Shown here: piece by piece, positions 15,871 through 25,700 of the stretch
Position numbering within the stretch: the stretch's first letter is position 1
How the letters are laid out: each line of letters begins with the position of its first letter
From: a virus
Length of the DNA: 49,429 nt
IMG/VR virus record: IMGVR_UViG_3300035034_000897
Location: 1-49,429 of that record
Reading direction: 5' to 3' (one strand)
The notes under the pieces: model-generated
What the model was told of the DNA's origin: nothing
The model's input: the letters and a program-made list of their open reading frames with translations, nothing else
Databases searched by the model: none
Position numbers and translations under genes: made by a program

Positions 15871-17247
15871 TTATTCAAAATAGATGGCTGGCATCTTACC
15901 CTTTATCTTTATCTTTAATTCATCTGGAGAAAAGAACCCATATGAATTGTCTACTAAATATGCCAACATAGTATCTCCGTCGCTATAATCTGTTGCCTCT
16001 GTATCATCTAGCATAACTTTTTGCTCATTCAAGTAGTTGTCTATGTGCATATTAAGTTCTGCTTCAGCATCAGCAACCATTTGTATTTTGGTTTCTAGGT
16101 CTAAGTCCATCCACGCCTGAGCGTCCATGTCAGGATACATAGGATAAAGCTTTTCTATTTTAGCTATATTAGCAGCATCAGAATAGTTTCTATCATCACT
16201 CTCGCCACCACCCCAGTTAACTTGGCTGCCGACCCCCCAATCGCTCTTACTCTTAAGAGCATCCTTAATTCTGTTCTGTGTGGTTGGTGAATAGTATTTA
16301 TAGGCTGTCTCTCCTGTTGGGTTCATACCATCAACGCCTAAGTTCTCTACTGAGTATTTACCACCAGATAGCTTGTTTAAAGCGGCACTAAACCCCATCT
16401 CTGTATATCCGTATTTAGGATCAGTTAGTAATCTCTGGAATGCTTCCCATCCGTCATCTTCATTTTTGAAGGCCATAAGGAAACTACCATCTTCTTTTGG
16501 TGAGCCCTGTTTAACCTCTATACTATCTCCACCCATATCTCTTACTAGTTCTGGATTCCAAGCCATGGCCATAGGGTTCTGACTGTTCCATTCGTCTGTT
16601 CCTCCATACCTGTCGCCACCTATTAGTCCTGGGTAGAGGTTATTTTTAACTTCATCTGGGATTGGCCATCCATTGCTAGCATAAGTTGAAGCAGTTTTTA
16701 GCCACTCCTCATCAGCTGCAGCCTTTTCCGTATCAGCTGAGTTCATTTCTGCGAGGTATGTAGTGAGAGAGTTGATTGTGCTTCCAAGTGCGTTAGTCCT
16801 GTAGTCTCTCTCGGTCTGGACAGCTGACAAGTTAGCGTCAGCCATACTTCTTGTATTGGCTCTTAAACTTTGTTGTTGGTCAGTAGGAAGTTGTCTAAGC
16901 ATGATGTCCTTTGGATCGTTCATTATACTTGGAGAACCTTTGGGTTGTGGAGAGCCAAAAGCACCGATATCATTTCTTACTGTTTTCCAGTAAGCTTCTC
17001 GGTCTGTTAAGTCTTTGTTTCTTTTTTGTTTAGCAAGCATCATCTCTTTGGCAGCTTCTATCAGATTATTTTTCTTTCCTAGCACAGTAATACCACTAGC
17101 TGAACGGGTAATCGTTGGAACATCAGCAGTCGCCTCCACAGCTGGAGCCTCAACAGCGGCTGGGGATTCCACAGGGGCTGTAGGAGTTGGAGTAACATCA
17201 TTAGTATTGCTCTGCTCGCCTGTTTTGTTGTTATAAATTAGAGTCAT
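15871..17247 (-). CDS. Virion-associated protein with possible lysozyme/transglycosylase-like segment
   Basis: 458 residues; start in AAAAAAATATG. The first 75 residues are Pro/Ala/Thr-rich and unstructured. The middle (about 200-345) has the pattern FKNEDDGWEAFQRLL, then MGFSAALNKLSGGKY and NPTGETAYKYYS. This resembles the 'FxxxxxGWxAxxxxL ... NPTGETxxY' domain found in phage virion proteins linked to cell-wall-degrading or structural roles. No certain catalytic Glu can be named. It sits directly upstream of the giant protein, so it is probably part of the ejected or internal set. Confidence 0.65.
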   Translation of the reverse strand: MTLIYNNKTGEQSNTNDVTPTPTAPVESPAAVEAPAVEATADVPTITRSASGITVLGKKNNLIEAAKEMMLAKQKRNKDLTDREAYWKTVRNDIGAFGSPQPKGSPSIMNDPKDIMLRQLPTDQQQSLRANTRSMADANLSAVQTERDYRTNALGSTINSLTTYLAEMNSADTEKAAADEEWLKTASTYASNGWPIPDEVKNNLYPGLIGGDRYGGTDEWNSQNPMAMAWNPELVRDMGGDSIEVKQGSPKEDGSFLMAFKNEDDGWEAFQRLLTDPKYGYTEMGFSAALNKLSGGKYSVENLGVDGMNPTGETAYKYYSPTTQNRIKDALKSKSDWGVGSQVNWGGGESDDRNYSDAANIAKIEKLYPMYPDMDAQAWMDLDLETKIQMVADAEAELNMHIDNYLNEQKVMLDDTEATDYSDGDTMLAYLVDNSYGFFSPDELKIKIKGKMPAIYFE

Positions 17248-17258
17248 ATTTTTTTATA

Positions 17259-18350
17259 TTAATTTCTAGGATACATTCTATTATTCTTTGCTACCTTGAG
17301 AGCTGCCTGCTTATCTCTATCATAAGTAGCTGCGTATCTAGGCGATGCAGTTCCACTTCCTGGTGCGTATTCAAGTTGTTTCCCACTTGCTACATAGTCT
17401 GGAGCTGGTATACCATCAAGCTTTTTATTGGCTTCGTATGAAGCTGTCTTTCTACCTTCTTGGTAGTCTAGGCTTTTACCATCATATGGGTTATCGACTG
17501 CTCCCCATTCTCTTTGGACTTTATCAGTCTCAACGCTTCCATATCTAAGTTCTGCTTGTCTTCCTATATCTCTAGCTGATTGTTGTATAGAATTGTTAGC
17601 TCTACCCCAGGCCTGTCTTCTATCTGTTGGAATATTCCCTTCAACAAAAGCACTTCCTTGATCCTGTGCTCCAACCCCAGACTCTTTACCGAGCTCTCTT
17701 CTAGCTGAACCAGAGAAGGTTGCATTTCTAGCACGCAGAGCTTCTTTTGTTGTTTGTAGTTTTTGTTTGTAGTTTTGAGCCTCTTCTTGTTTATACATTG
17801 AGGCTGCCTGTCTGAGATCAGCCATCTGTGTTTTAGTCTGTTCTAAATCGTTGTATTTAATCAAGTCGTAACTTGTATTAACATCTAGCTCAGCTTGGCT
17901 TTTAGCGTCTAGTTCTAACTCTGTAGCAGCACCACTTACCATCTTTGCTATTTCAGCGTCTGAAACAAGACCATTAGTAGAGTATTCTTCTTTGCCTAGC
18001 ATGTCGAATATAGAACTATCAATACCAGTTAGACCATATTTCTTTTTAATAGCATCGAACTCGCCTGCAGTTATTTCTCCGTCAGCCATAGCTCCTGTAG
18101 CCTCTGTCGCTACAGCATCATTAGTTGTATTGCCAGCGAGGCTTACAAATTGATTATCCAATGGTTTGCTGACATACTGTTTCCAGTCATCGCCCTCATG
18201 ATGGCTTCCAGTAGCCCAAGCAATATTTCTAGCGTCATCCTCACTAAGAGGTGTGCCGTCTAATTGTTTTTGTTTGATGAGGGCTATAATGGACCTCCGT
18301 TGGTCTTCGGTCATTTGCCCCTTCACCGTTCCTAGTGGTCTAAACTCCAT
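17259..18350 (-). CDS. Putative internal virion protein, helical
   Basis: A 363-residue Ala/Gln/Lys-rich protein with long predicted helices (about 130-260) and a low-complexity end; start in AACATATG. It has no catalytic motif. It is one of three consecutive genes at the end of the late operon that look like internal or ejection proteins (17259, 15871, 9662), by analogy with podovirus gene order. The function is inferred from position. Confidence 0.65.
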   Translation of the reverse strand: MEFRPLGTVKGQMTEDQRRSIIALIKQKQLDGTPLSEDDARNIAWATGSHHEGDDWKQYVSKPLDNQFVSLAGNTTNDAVATEATGAMADGEITAGEFDAIKKKYGLTGIDSSIFDMLGKEEYSTNGLVSDAEIAKMVSGAATELELDAKSQAELDVNTSYDLIKYNDLEQTKTQMADLRQAASMYKQEEAQNYKQKLQTTKEALRARNATFSGSARRELGKESGVGAQDQGSAFVEGNIPTDRRQAWGRANNSIQQSARDIGRQAELRYGSVETDKVQREWGAVDNPYDGKSLDYQEGRKTASYEANKKLDGIPAPDYVASGKQLEYAPGSGTASPRYAATYDRDKQAALKVAKNNRMYPRN

Positions 18351-18373
18351 ATGTTTATATTATTAATAGTTTA

Positions 18374-19477
18374 TTATCTCCAGCTTGCTGGTATATCTAA
18401 ATAGTTAGTTAATGTTGTTGTGTATGAGCCCCGAAAAGTTCTTGCGTGGGTTGCAGCTCCCGTTCCATAATCACAGCTCCATAACTCTGGGGCTGTTCCT
18501 AAGTCTGGTAGTGGGACTGTCTGTGTTTGGAAGGCTCCACTGAAATCTACTGACTGGTTTAGGAATCTTGTGTTTTTCTCTCCTGCCGCATAGAACATAA
18601 GTGGATTTATCTTGTGATACCAGCACTCAAAGAAAACGTTACTGAAATTAATTGCATTTATATTATTTCTAAATAGATAATCTGGAGTATTAACTATTTT
18701 GCGGCATTGTTCAAATGTATATACAAACCCTCCTACTAATACATTAGTATCAAATAGTCCTGCTGGGACTTCTGTTAGCTGTGTGCAAGCAGAGAAGGTT
18801 CCGTTAAAGGCGAATACACCTGAGACTAATGTGTTGTATTTAAATAGATTTGCTGGGATTGCTGTAAGAGCTGAACACCTAGAGAATGTATGATCAAAAG
18901 CAGAGGCTCCTACTAATATATTGTTTTTAAATAAATTCTCTGGGATGGTTGTTAGTCCAGAACAGTCTTGGAATGTGTTAGCAAACGAGCCTGTGTAATC
19001 TGGGTATAAATCAAATAGTGTTTCTGGGATAGTCGTTAAGTTGGGACAGTTACTGAATAATGACGCTAGACTTAAACACCCAGGAGGTAATGATTGTAGG
19101 CTTGTAGGGTCAGTTGCAGTTAAGTCAGTTATTAAGGGGTTATTAGCCAATGAGAACACTTTGAACCCACTGAATAAATCTCCCGATTCTCCCCAGTCTA
19201 TTATAGCACTTGTTAATTGCCCTAAAACCATCTTCTCCATTGTTCCTCTGACTGATACCTCATACACCCCTCCAGTAGAATAAGTGTGCTTCATCCCGAA
19301 TGGGTTAATAATATGCTCTTCCGCTGACCCGTCTCCCCAGTTAACATAATAGTCATTAACGTATCCGAAGGAATACCCCGCTAAATACTGAAGCCCAGCC
19401 GTAACTATGACTTCAAATCTAAAAGGTCTACCTCCTCCTCCACCTGAGCTATATTGTATTATTCCTGGGATAAACAT
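18374..19477 (-). CDS. BspA-like leucine-rich-repeat tail protein (putative receptor binding)
   Basis: 367 residues. After a beta-rich N-terminus with a PKD-like stretch (YSFGYVNDYYVNWGDGS, about 35-52), residues about 120-290 form at least five repeats of the BspA/DUF285 type, pattern 'F..CS.LTTIP..LF..N' (NCPNLTTIPETLF, DCSGLTTIPENLF, RCSALTAIPANLF, ACTQLTEVPAGLF, QCRKIVNTPDYLF). Such repeats occur on bacterial surface adhesins and on tail proteins of gut and environmental phages. It lies among the tail genes, so host recognition or virion decoration is likely. The end is a beta-rich domain. Confidence 0.8.
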   Translation of the reverse strand: MFIPGIIQYSSGGGGGRPFRFEVIVTAGLQYLAGYSFGYVNDYYVNWGDGSAEEHIINPFGMKHTYSTGGVYEVSVRGTMEKMVLGQLTSAIIDWGESGDLFSGFKVFSLANNPLITDLTATDPTSLQSLPPGCLSLASLFSNCPNLTTIPETLFDLYPDYTGSFANTFQDCSGLTTIPENLFKNNILVGASAFDHTFSRCSALTAIPANLFKYNTLVSGVFAFNGTFSACTQLTEVPAGLFDTNVLVGGFVYTFEQCRKIVNTPDYLFRNNINAINFSNVFFECWYHKINPLMFYAAGEKNTRFLNQSVDFSGAFQTQTVPLPDLGTAPELWSCDYGTGAATHARTFRGSYTTTLTNYLDIPASWR

Positions 19478-19478
19478 A

Positions 19479-20021
19479 TTATGCTGTTAAATCACCGATT
19501 AGAACCCAAGCGTTGAGCCCTATCTTAATTAATGACACCCCCACCCACTGTCCATTTATACTAAGATTTCCATCTTTAGAAACTATTGTTACCCCAGCCC
19601 CTGCTACAAAAGTGGGGGTTCCTACTCCTGCTTGCATAAGGTCTATCTGTGAGCCTACAGCTATGGTTGATTCTAGTGGGACTGTTATCGTCATTGCTGT
19701 TGCATTATTAAGCATCAGCATCTTGCTAGTATCGCTTATTACTATTGAATAAGCTGCTCCTGTTCGTTCCTGGATTCTGTTTGTAATAAAGAAGATCGGT
19801 GATTCTACATAGTCTCTAGCTGTAACACTGTCTGCTGTGATTACTTCTGCATCAACCTCTGGTAGGTCTTTAAAGGCGACTGTTTCTGGTGCAACAAATT
19901 TAAAATCAAGAGCTCCAGTCTCCATGAACTGGTCTGCATTACGGGTATTTATTCCGTCAGCATTATCTAGAGCTCTATCAATGCCTAATAAAAAATTGTA
20001 TCCCTCATCTTGATAACTCAT
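19479..20021 (-). CDS. Minor tail/structural protein, beta-rich
   Basis: 180 residues, one base from the LRR gene and one base from the hub gene, so clearly in one operon. The C-terminal 90 residues (SIVISDTSKMLML, then MTITVPLESTIAVGSQIDLMQAG) match the common fibre/appendage module that ends in GxGxTxxxxxGxLxIxGQW. It is probably a tail fibre or hub-associated structural protein. No enzymatic feature. Confidence 0.65.
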   Translation of the reverse strand: MSYQDEGYNFLLGIDRALDNADGINTRNADQFMETGALDFKFVAPETVAFKDLPEVDAEVITADSVTARDYVESPIFFITNRIQERTGAAYSIVISDTSKMLMLNNATAMTITVPLESTIAVGSQIDLMQAGVGTPTFVAGAGVTIVSKDGNLSINGQWVGVSLIKIGLNAWVLIGDLTA

Positions 20022-20022
20022 A

Positions 20023-21498
20023 TTATGCGTCCTCTTTAATTTGTGTATCTATCACAAACCCTTCAAACTCCCAAGATAAACCGTCACTCTTCTCATAGAA
20101 GCGATAACGATATCTGTTAGCCGAAGCTGTTATTTCAATCTGTTGAACGTTTTGGTTTATAGTATCTTCGTTGTCTATAACGAATGTTCCTGCGTTGTCT
20201 GCGTCTACTGATACTTTCATGCCAGAGTTATTCTTTGTAAATACTGTCATGTGGTTAGTAAACTTCACATCCTCTGGAACTCCGTGATCTAGTAACCTTG
20301 TTTCAAAGAATGAGTCTATTTCTTTTCCTGCATCAGAGAATACTCTGTCAGCCTTTTCTGCAAACTTGTAAAGATTACCGTCAGATGACCCGAAGTAAGC
20401 TCTAGTATTGTCTGACTCTATGTGTTTGCAAGCAGCTGTTACATCTAGGTATGTGCATCTAATATAGCATCTCTGTCTAAGTGTATCGTAGCAGAACCAA
20501 GCGTTCTTATATAAAACATTGCTTACTGTAACGTCACCGATGAAGGCTCTGTATTCTTTCTTGTAATATTCAGTAGCCACTACCTTCCCAAAGGTTACTG
20601 GGTCTATAGCATCGATATACTCTTTAGCTCTTTCAGATATTAGTAATGGTGTAGAACCATCCCAAGCCCAGAAGCCGTGTCTGTTAAACCAATATATTTT
20701 ATTCTCTATAGTAAGTATTGATTTTGCACTGTCACATCCAGTCTCAGATACCTTAGTAGCACCAGACATAGATGAATCCATTTTCCATACTGATCTTTCT
20801 TTAAGGATTATAAGTCTGTCTACTGCTTCTCCACCACCTACTAGCACATCTCCGTCATCTACACCTACAGGCTCAAAGTTAGTCGCATTAACCCATTGGA
20901 CTACTCCACCTTCAACGTCTTCTGAATAATACACCCTGGAAGGATAATTAACACCAGCTACTCTACAGTTCATGACTATGAGTAGTTTTTTAAACTCAGT
21001 AATAAACTTCCCTTTAGGCATATCTACTAAATCCGTATCAGCCCCTGAGTCGCTTGTGTATGTAGTCCCTTTAATAGATATTGGGTCTATGAAATCTGTC
21101 CCGTCGTGTCCTACTATAAAGGCTTTTCCTACTAGGTTGATAGCAGATAGATTAGCATCAGCTGCTGTTGCTACTGTTGCCTTGACTGAAGACCATCCAC
21201 CGTTCTGTCTGTATTTGATAATAGTGTTTGTTCCGTCAAAAGCACCACCAATCTGGTAGTGCAGTGAATCGACGGTATTATAATAGAAATGTAGGAATGT
21301 TAAATCTGTATCAGCCAAAAAAGCTGTGTCATTAGCACTTCTAGTATAGCCAGGGACTTTCTCCAGCTTTCCTATTTTATAAGCCCATACATTCTTACAG
21401 GCGTATAATTCATTGTCTTGCAACAAAAAGTCAGTAACTCCGTTGTTTAGGAGTCCATCAAAGTTTGTATATCGAACTGGTGTTCCGTCTCTAGCCAT
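20023..21498 (-). CDS. Tail hub/nozzle protein, beta-propeller-like
   Basis: The start is moved to ATG 21498 (AAATATATG right after the adaptor stop); a frame from 21513 would overlap that gene. The 491 residues are built from repeated beta blades (KLEKVPGYTRS, DRLIILKERSVWKMD, KIYWFNRHGFWAWDG) like the tail-nozzle or stabilisation proteins that follow the adaptor gene in podoviruses. It likely forms the tail tube end below the adaptor. The neighbouring adaptor and the lack of a tail-tube gene support this. Confidence 0.75.
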   Translation of the reverse strand: MARDGTPVRYTNFDGLLNNGVTDFLLQDNELYACKNVWAYKIGKLEKVPGYTRSANDTAFLADTDLTFLHFYYNTVDSLHYQIGGAFDGTNTIIKYRQNGGWSSVKATVATAADANLSAINLVGKAFIVGHDGTDFIDPISIKGTTYTSDSGADTDLVDMPKGKFITEFKKLLIVMNCRVAGVNYPSRVYYSEDVEGGVVQWVNATNFEPVGVDDGDVLVGGGEAVDRLIILKERSVWKMDSSMSGATKVSETGCDSAKSILTIENKIYWFNRHGFWAWDGSTPLLISERAKEYIDAIDPVTFGKVVATEYYKKEYRAFIGDVTVSNVLYKNAWFCYDTLRQRCYIRCTYLDVTAACKHIESDNTRAYFGSSDGNLYKFAEKADRVFSDAGKEIDSFFETRLLDHGVPEDVKFTNHMTVFTKNNSGMKVSVDADNAGTFVIDNEDTINQNVQQIEITASANRYRYRFYEKSDGLSWEFEGFVIDTQIKEDA

Positions 21499-21503
21499 AT
21501 ATT

Positions 21504-22700
21504 TTATTCCCAATAAATAGATTCAGTAAACTCAACGCTCTCTGCGTCACCAACCTGTATAGGTCCAGTATACTCATCTACTTGTTGTTCAAGTAATTTA
21601 TTAAACATCGCATACATTTTATCCCCTCTTTTATCATTACCCCTGATATAGGCAAACATTGCTGCACAGTAGTATATAAGAATTGGAACAATGGCTAGAT
21701 TAACTGTATCTGATAATTCTGACAGAGTTACTGGTATAGCATAGTAATCGTAATTGATAACTAACTCTTTGCCTGGAGTCGGGAAGAAATGAGCCTGCTC
21801 GTTTCTAATTGTGTATGCTGATGGTTGACCAGTAGGTAGTGGGGTGCTTCCACTAGCCGCTAGTTGTAAGAATCTGCTTTCTGAGATGTAGTCGACTTTA
21901 GTTCCGTCTACTGTAACAAAGTTGATTACATTAACATCTGCTGGAAGAGCTGCGTAAGCTACGTTAGGAACAGTTACTATTGAAGCATCAGTGCTTCTAT
22001 AGAATGGCCAAGTTCTTTTTCTAGTAAGGACTTCATCAATCCCATCCTGAACTAGGTCAATACAGATGTTCCAGTTTAGTGGAGATGTAGGAGCTTCTTC
22101 TACTCTAGTAAGAGCTTTGCCTGCTGCAGACTCAATTATCCTCTTGATGGATCGTCTATTAAAAGTAGTTCCTTCTACTTGCTCTGATGATGGAGAGCTG
22201 TATCCATTTCTAGAGTCATAGAATACTGTTGAGAACCAACCGTATCTAGTGTCTCCAGACCCATCAACATATTCATAAACATATTCTGTAAAACTTTGGG
22301 TTGGGTCAATATCTATTTCAGCAATTTGTTGCATGTCTGCTATATCTCTTCCTGGTTGGACATCTCCGTAAACTACTAGTTTATCGTAGTCCATTACTGT
22401 TACTGGATCAGAAGCTGAATGAGAATTTGATAACTCATCTATAGGCAACTTCTTATCGTCTGTATCATTAGCAAACATTTCAACAATCTCTGTCTTCTCT
22501 TGGTTGTAATCACCCACTAATGCGTAATAGTAGTCTTTGTTTCGTCTATCCTTCTTAAAGAACCCTATCTTGGAGAGGATTTGCAGTTCAGTAGCGACGC
22601 CAGGAGAGGCATCCACATCTGCTGAGAGGTAAGTCCTTGGGCTGTCAGACACTTCTGGATTCACCACCTTCAGTTTTACTCGTATTGGTTGTATAGCCAT
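21504..22700 (-). CDS. Head-tail adaptor (tail tubular A-like) protein
   Basis: 398 residues. The N-terminal third is an extra beta domain. The C-terminal half has the layout of podovirus adaptor proteins: an early helix with VQDGIDEVLTRKRTWPFYR, ALPADVNVINFVTVDG, a strand with QAHFFPTPGKELVINYDYYA, and a long final helix containing IPILIYYCAAMFAYIRG. The adaptor joins the portal to the tail hub, which is encoded next. Family assignment is from pattern; fold prediction would confirm. Confidence 0.7.
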   Translation of the reverse strand: MAIQPIRVKLKVVNPEVSDSPRTYLSADVDASPGVATELQILSKIGFFKKDRRNKDYYYALVGDYNQEKTEIVEMFANDTDDKKLPIDELSNSHSASDPVTVMDYDKLVVYGDVQPGRDIADMQQIAEIDIDPTQSFTEYVYEYVDGSGDTRYGWFSTVFYDSRNGYSSPSSEQVEGTTFNRRSIKRIIESAAGKALTRVEEAPTSPLNWNICIDLVQDGIDEVLTRKRTWPFYRSTDASIVTVPNVAYAALPADVNVINFVTVDGTKVDYISESRFLQLAASGSTPLPTGQPSAYTIRNEQAHFFPTPGKELVINYDYYAIPVTLSELSDTVNLAIVPILIYYCAAMFAYIRGNDKRGDKMYAMFNKLLEQQVDEYTGPIQVGDAESVEFTESIYWE

Positions 22701-22709
22701 TTGTTTTAT

Positions 22710-25700
22710 TTATTCGTCAGAGGATATTCTAGGTTTACCTCTGCTTGTATATAATTTATAAAGTCCTCCAAAGAGTGCTGATAAGACGAATCCTACGCCA
22801 TCGATTATGACGCTGATTACTTTACCACTACCCTTTGCTAGATATATAGTTGCTTCAAGTGTTATTTGAACCACCCCCACTCCTTTCACAATCGGAGTAA
22901 GTAGAAGCCCTGCCATGAAGCTGTATAGTTTAGTTCTTTCTTGGAAGGCTGATAATGAGAAGTGAGCATCTCCAACCATATCTACAAACTTTCCAGCTGC
23001 TGTTCCTATCGCTACTGTTGCTCTGATTATCTTTGTTCTATATTTCTGTATGCTGAGTAGTAATATGAGCGTAGGTCTAGCAAGCTTCTTAACAAACTTG
23101 TTTTTACTAACTCCCATATCAAGTGCTCCTTCTACTAGCAGGAAGTAATCAAAGCTTTCTACTCCTCCACCTATTCCTATAGAAGCTCCGAAGCCTTTAG
23201 CGGCTATTCTAGCCTTGGCTAGTGGAGTTAATATGATTGTAGATAGAAGTGTTTTTGCAAGAGTTTTAATTTTACTGGGGGCAAGACCTATAAAAAGTAG
23301 TCCTATGAGCGAAATTGTTCTAGTGTCATTTCCAGTTAAAGAGATTGCAGTTGGAGTTTTTGATATCCAGAGCTTTTTAAACCCATTTGTTGCAAGTCCT
23401 ATAGTAGTTGAAAGTGTTTTCCCAACAACTCTCCCGAAATAAGATAACGACAAGGTGGCTGTTAATGTTCTGAAATACTGGCTGAAGCCTCTGCCTCCTG
23501 CTATAAACAATTCAACCCCAAAAACTCTACCTCTTAACCATCCCCCAACAATGTTCATAGTAGTGCTAAACGCTTTCGTTATAAAAGAATTTACGCCGAC
23601 TCCTAGTAATATTATCTCTTCTTGATATAGCTGAAAGTCTAGAGAATCGTTGAAAAGGTTTTTGTTAGCCCAAGTTGAACCGTTATATAGCTGGAACGAA
23701 TCTGGCCTATTAGCCTGATTGAAAAAGCCCATAAAGAAGTTTGCGGATGTGCCCTCAAACTCTAAAAAATATTCGTGTCCTGGTATAACCCTAACCCCTA
23801 GTTCAAATGTTGTCCTCCCCTGATACACACTTGTCACCTCTGACGCATCAAACTGTTTTGTTAATATTATGTTTCCACTTGGAGCCTCTCCACTAACTGA
23901 ATCATATAGATTAAAGCTAACTGACTTTCCAGTAACATTACCATCTGAAAAGATGCACATGTTTATTTTAGATATGTAAGGATCAGACGCTGTAAAGATT
24001 ATCCCACCTTTAAATGGGGACATTGGTATTTGAGAGCCTACTTTCTGGGTGTTAACCCATAAAGGGTTCTCATTCCCGTATTTGTGGACCCCCACTCCAA
24101 TGTCTATGTTTATAGTTTTTTTAACAGCCTTCGTAGTCTCACCATCTATCACTGCCTGGATAGGTGATGTGACAGTTGCTGCTCTGAATACTGTAGCAGT
24201 AGAATAGAGAGTGCCCCCACTATATCCGCCAGTTCTTGTCCAAGCCATAGTAACAGAGTCTCCTGTGAATACTTTATAGCTGGCCCAAGACTCTGGGGTA
24301 GAGTTCCCATTAAATAAACTTTCTTGACCGACTGTCCCTGGAATATATAAACCAGTATTATACTGATTGTAATAAGAGACACTATCGATTATCAGTCCTC
24401 CGCCAGTGAGACCAGCGTAAGTTCTAGAGTTGACCCCACTTAAAGCATCTGTAGGAGCCTCTGAATATAGAATAGGATCAGAAGTATCCACCCCAGACAG
24501 ATTAACAGCTGACATGTGCCAGCCATAATTGGGTTGGACTATATTAGCGATCCCTACTGCTGGATTAATTAGATAGTAAGTTATGGCTGTAGTTGTATTC
24601 GAAGATTCGTGGTGATTCTCATTAACTTTAGTCATAGCTACCCCACCATATGTTACGTTCGGAGCTGTCGCCATTTCACCGTAAAAGAGCTGGACAACTA
24701 GAACATTAGTCCCAGCCACCACCTCGTATGGCGTTGACAGGCCTATCGCTTTTTGAACAGCTCCACCTATGACAATCGGAAGAGCTCCGCTGTTTTCAGT
24801 TCTTGTTTTTGATATCTTTTTTATAATATTACCAGTGACTGTGAAAGCATCTGTCATCGCTCCTTTGGCAACGTCTATAATCCCATAAACTCCAAGAGCT
24901 ACAGAAGGTGCAGCTTGGTGGACTTTGAACACAGTATCTTTATACGAAATCTGGCCCCAGCCAGCAGTAGGATTAGCCCGAACAATAGTCCCACCATCGT
25001 ATACATCGTCATAAGAATATAAGTTTTTCCAATTGGCATCATCAGACGTAGTCATTATTACAGCATATTTATTCCCAATAACTAGAGACGTTTTTAGTGA
25101 CATAAAGAACCAGTCTGGGCCATTAAGAGCTGGACCGTTTAAAAAGGAATCAGTAGCTAAGCTATCACCGATTGGGTAGCCATCAACATCTGCGTTATAT
25201 ATGTTCGCAATCACTGTAGTGACCTTGTCTCCGCTCATATAAAAACTTACACCCTCTATAGCACCAGAGGTAGCAATAAATGATTGCCCAGTTGGATAGC
25301 TAAGCCTGAAAGAGTTAGAGCCTCCATCATTCAATTCTTGACTTGGTGAAACAATCCCCTCAGGGGCTATTATCTTGCTTGTTTTCTTTAGGATCTCTCC
25401 TGTTAAAATAGGAGAAGCCTCTCCTGGAGATGACACGGACAAGATATGAAAAACTTGGTTGTAAGTCAAATTTGCATCTGCATTATATGGTTCTGAATAG
25501 CTGAAAACCGCAGTATATCCACTGCCTATAAAGTCATCAACATCATACGGCTTTATTAACGATGGATTATACATCGCTATCATAAGCTGAGTAGGAGCTG
25601 GATCTGGTGGTGGTAATAGTTGTTCTGGTGTAGACCAAGTGGCACCATCTTTATATGTATAATCGATGTTGCATCGTTCGTTCCCCCCGTCATATCGACC

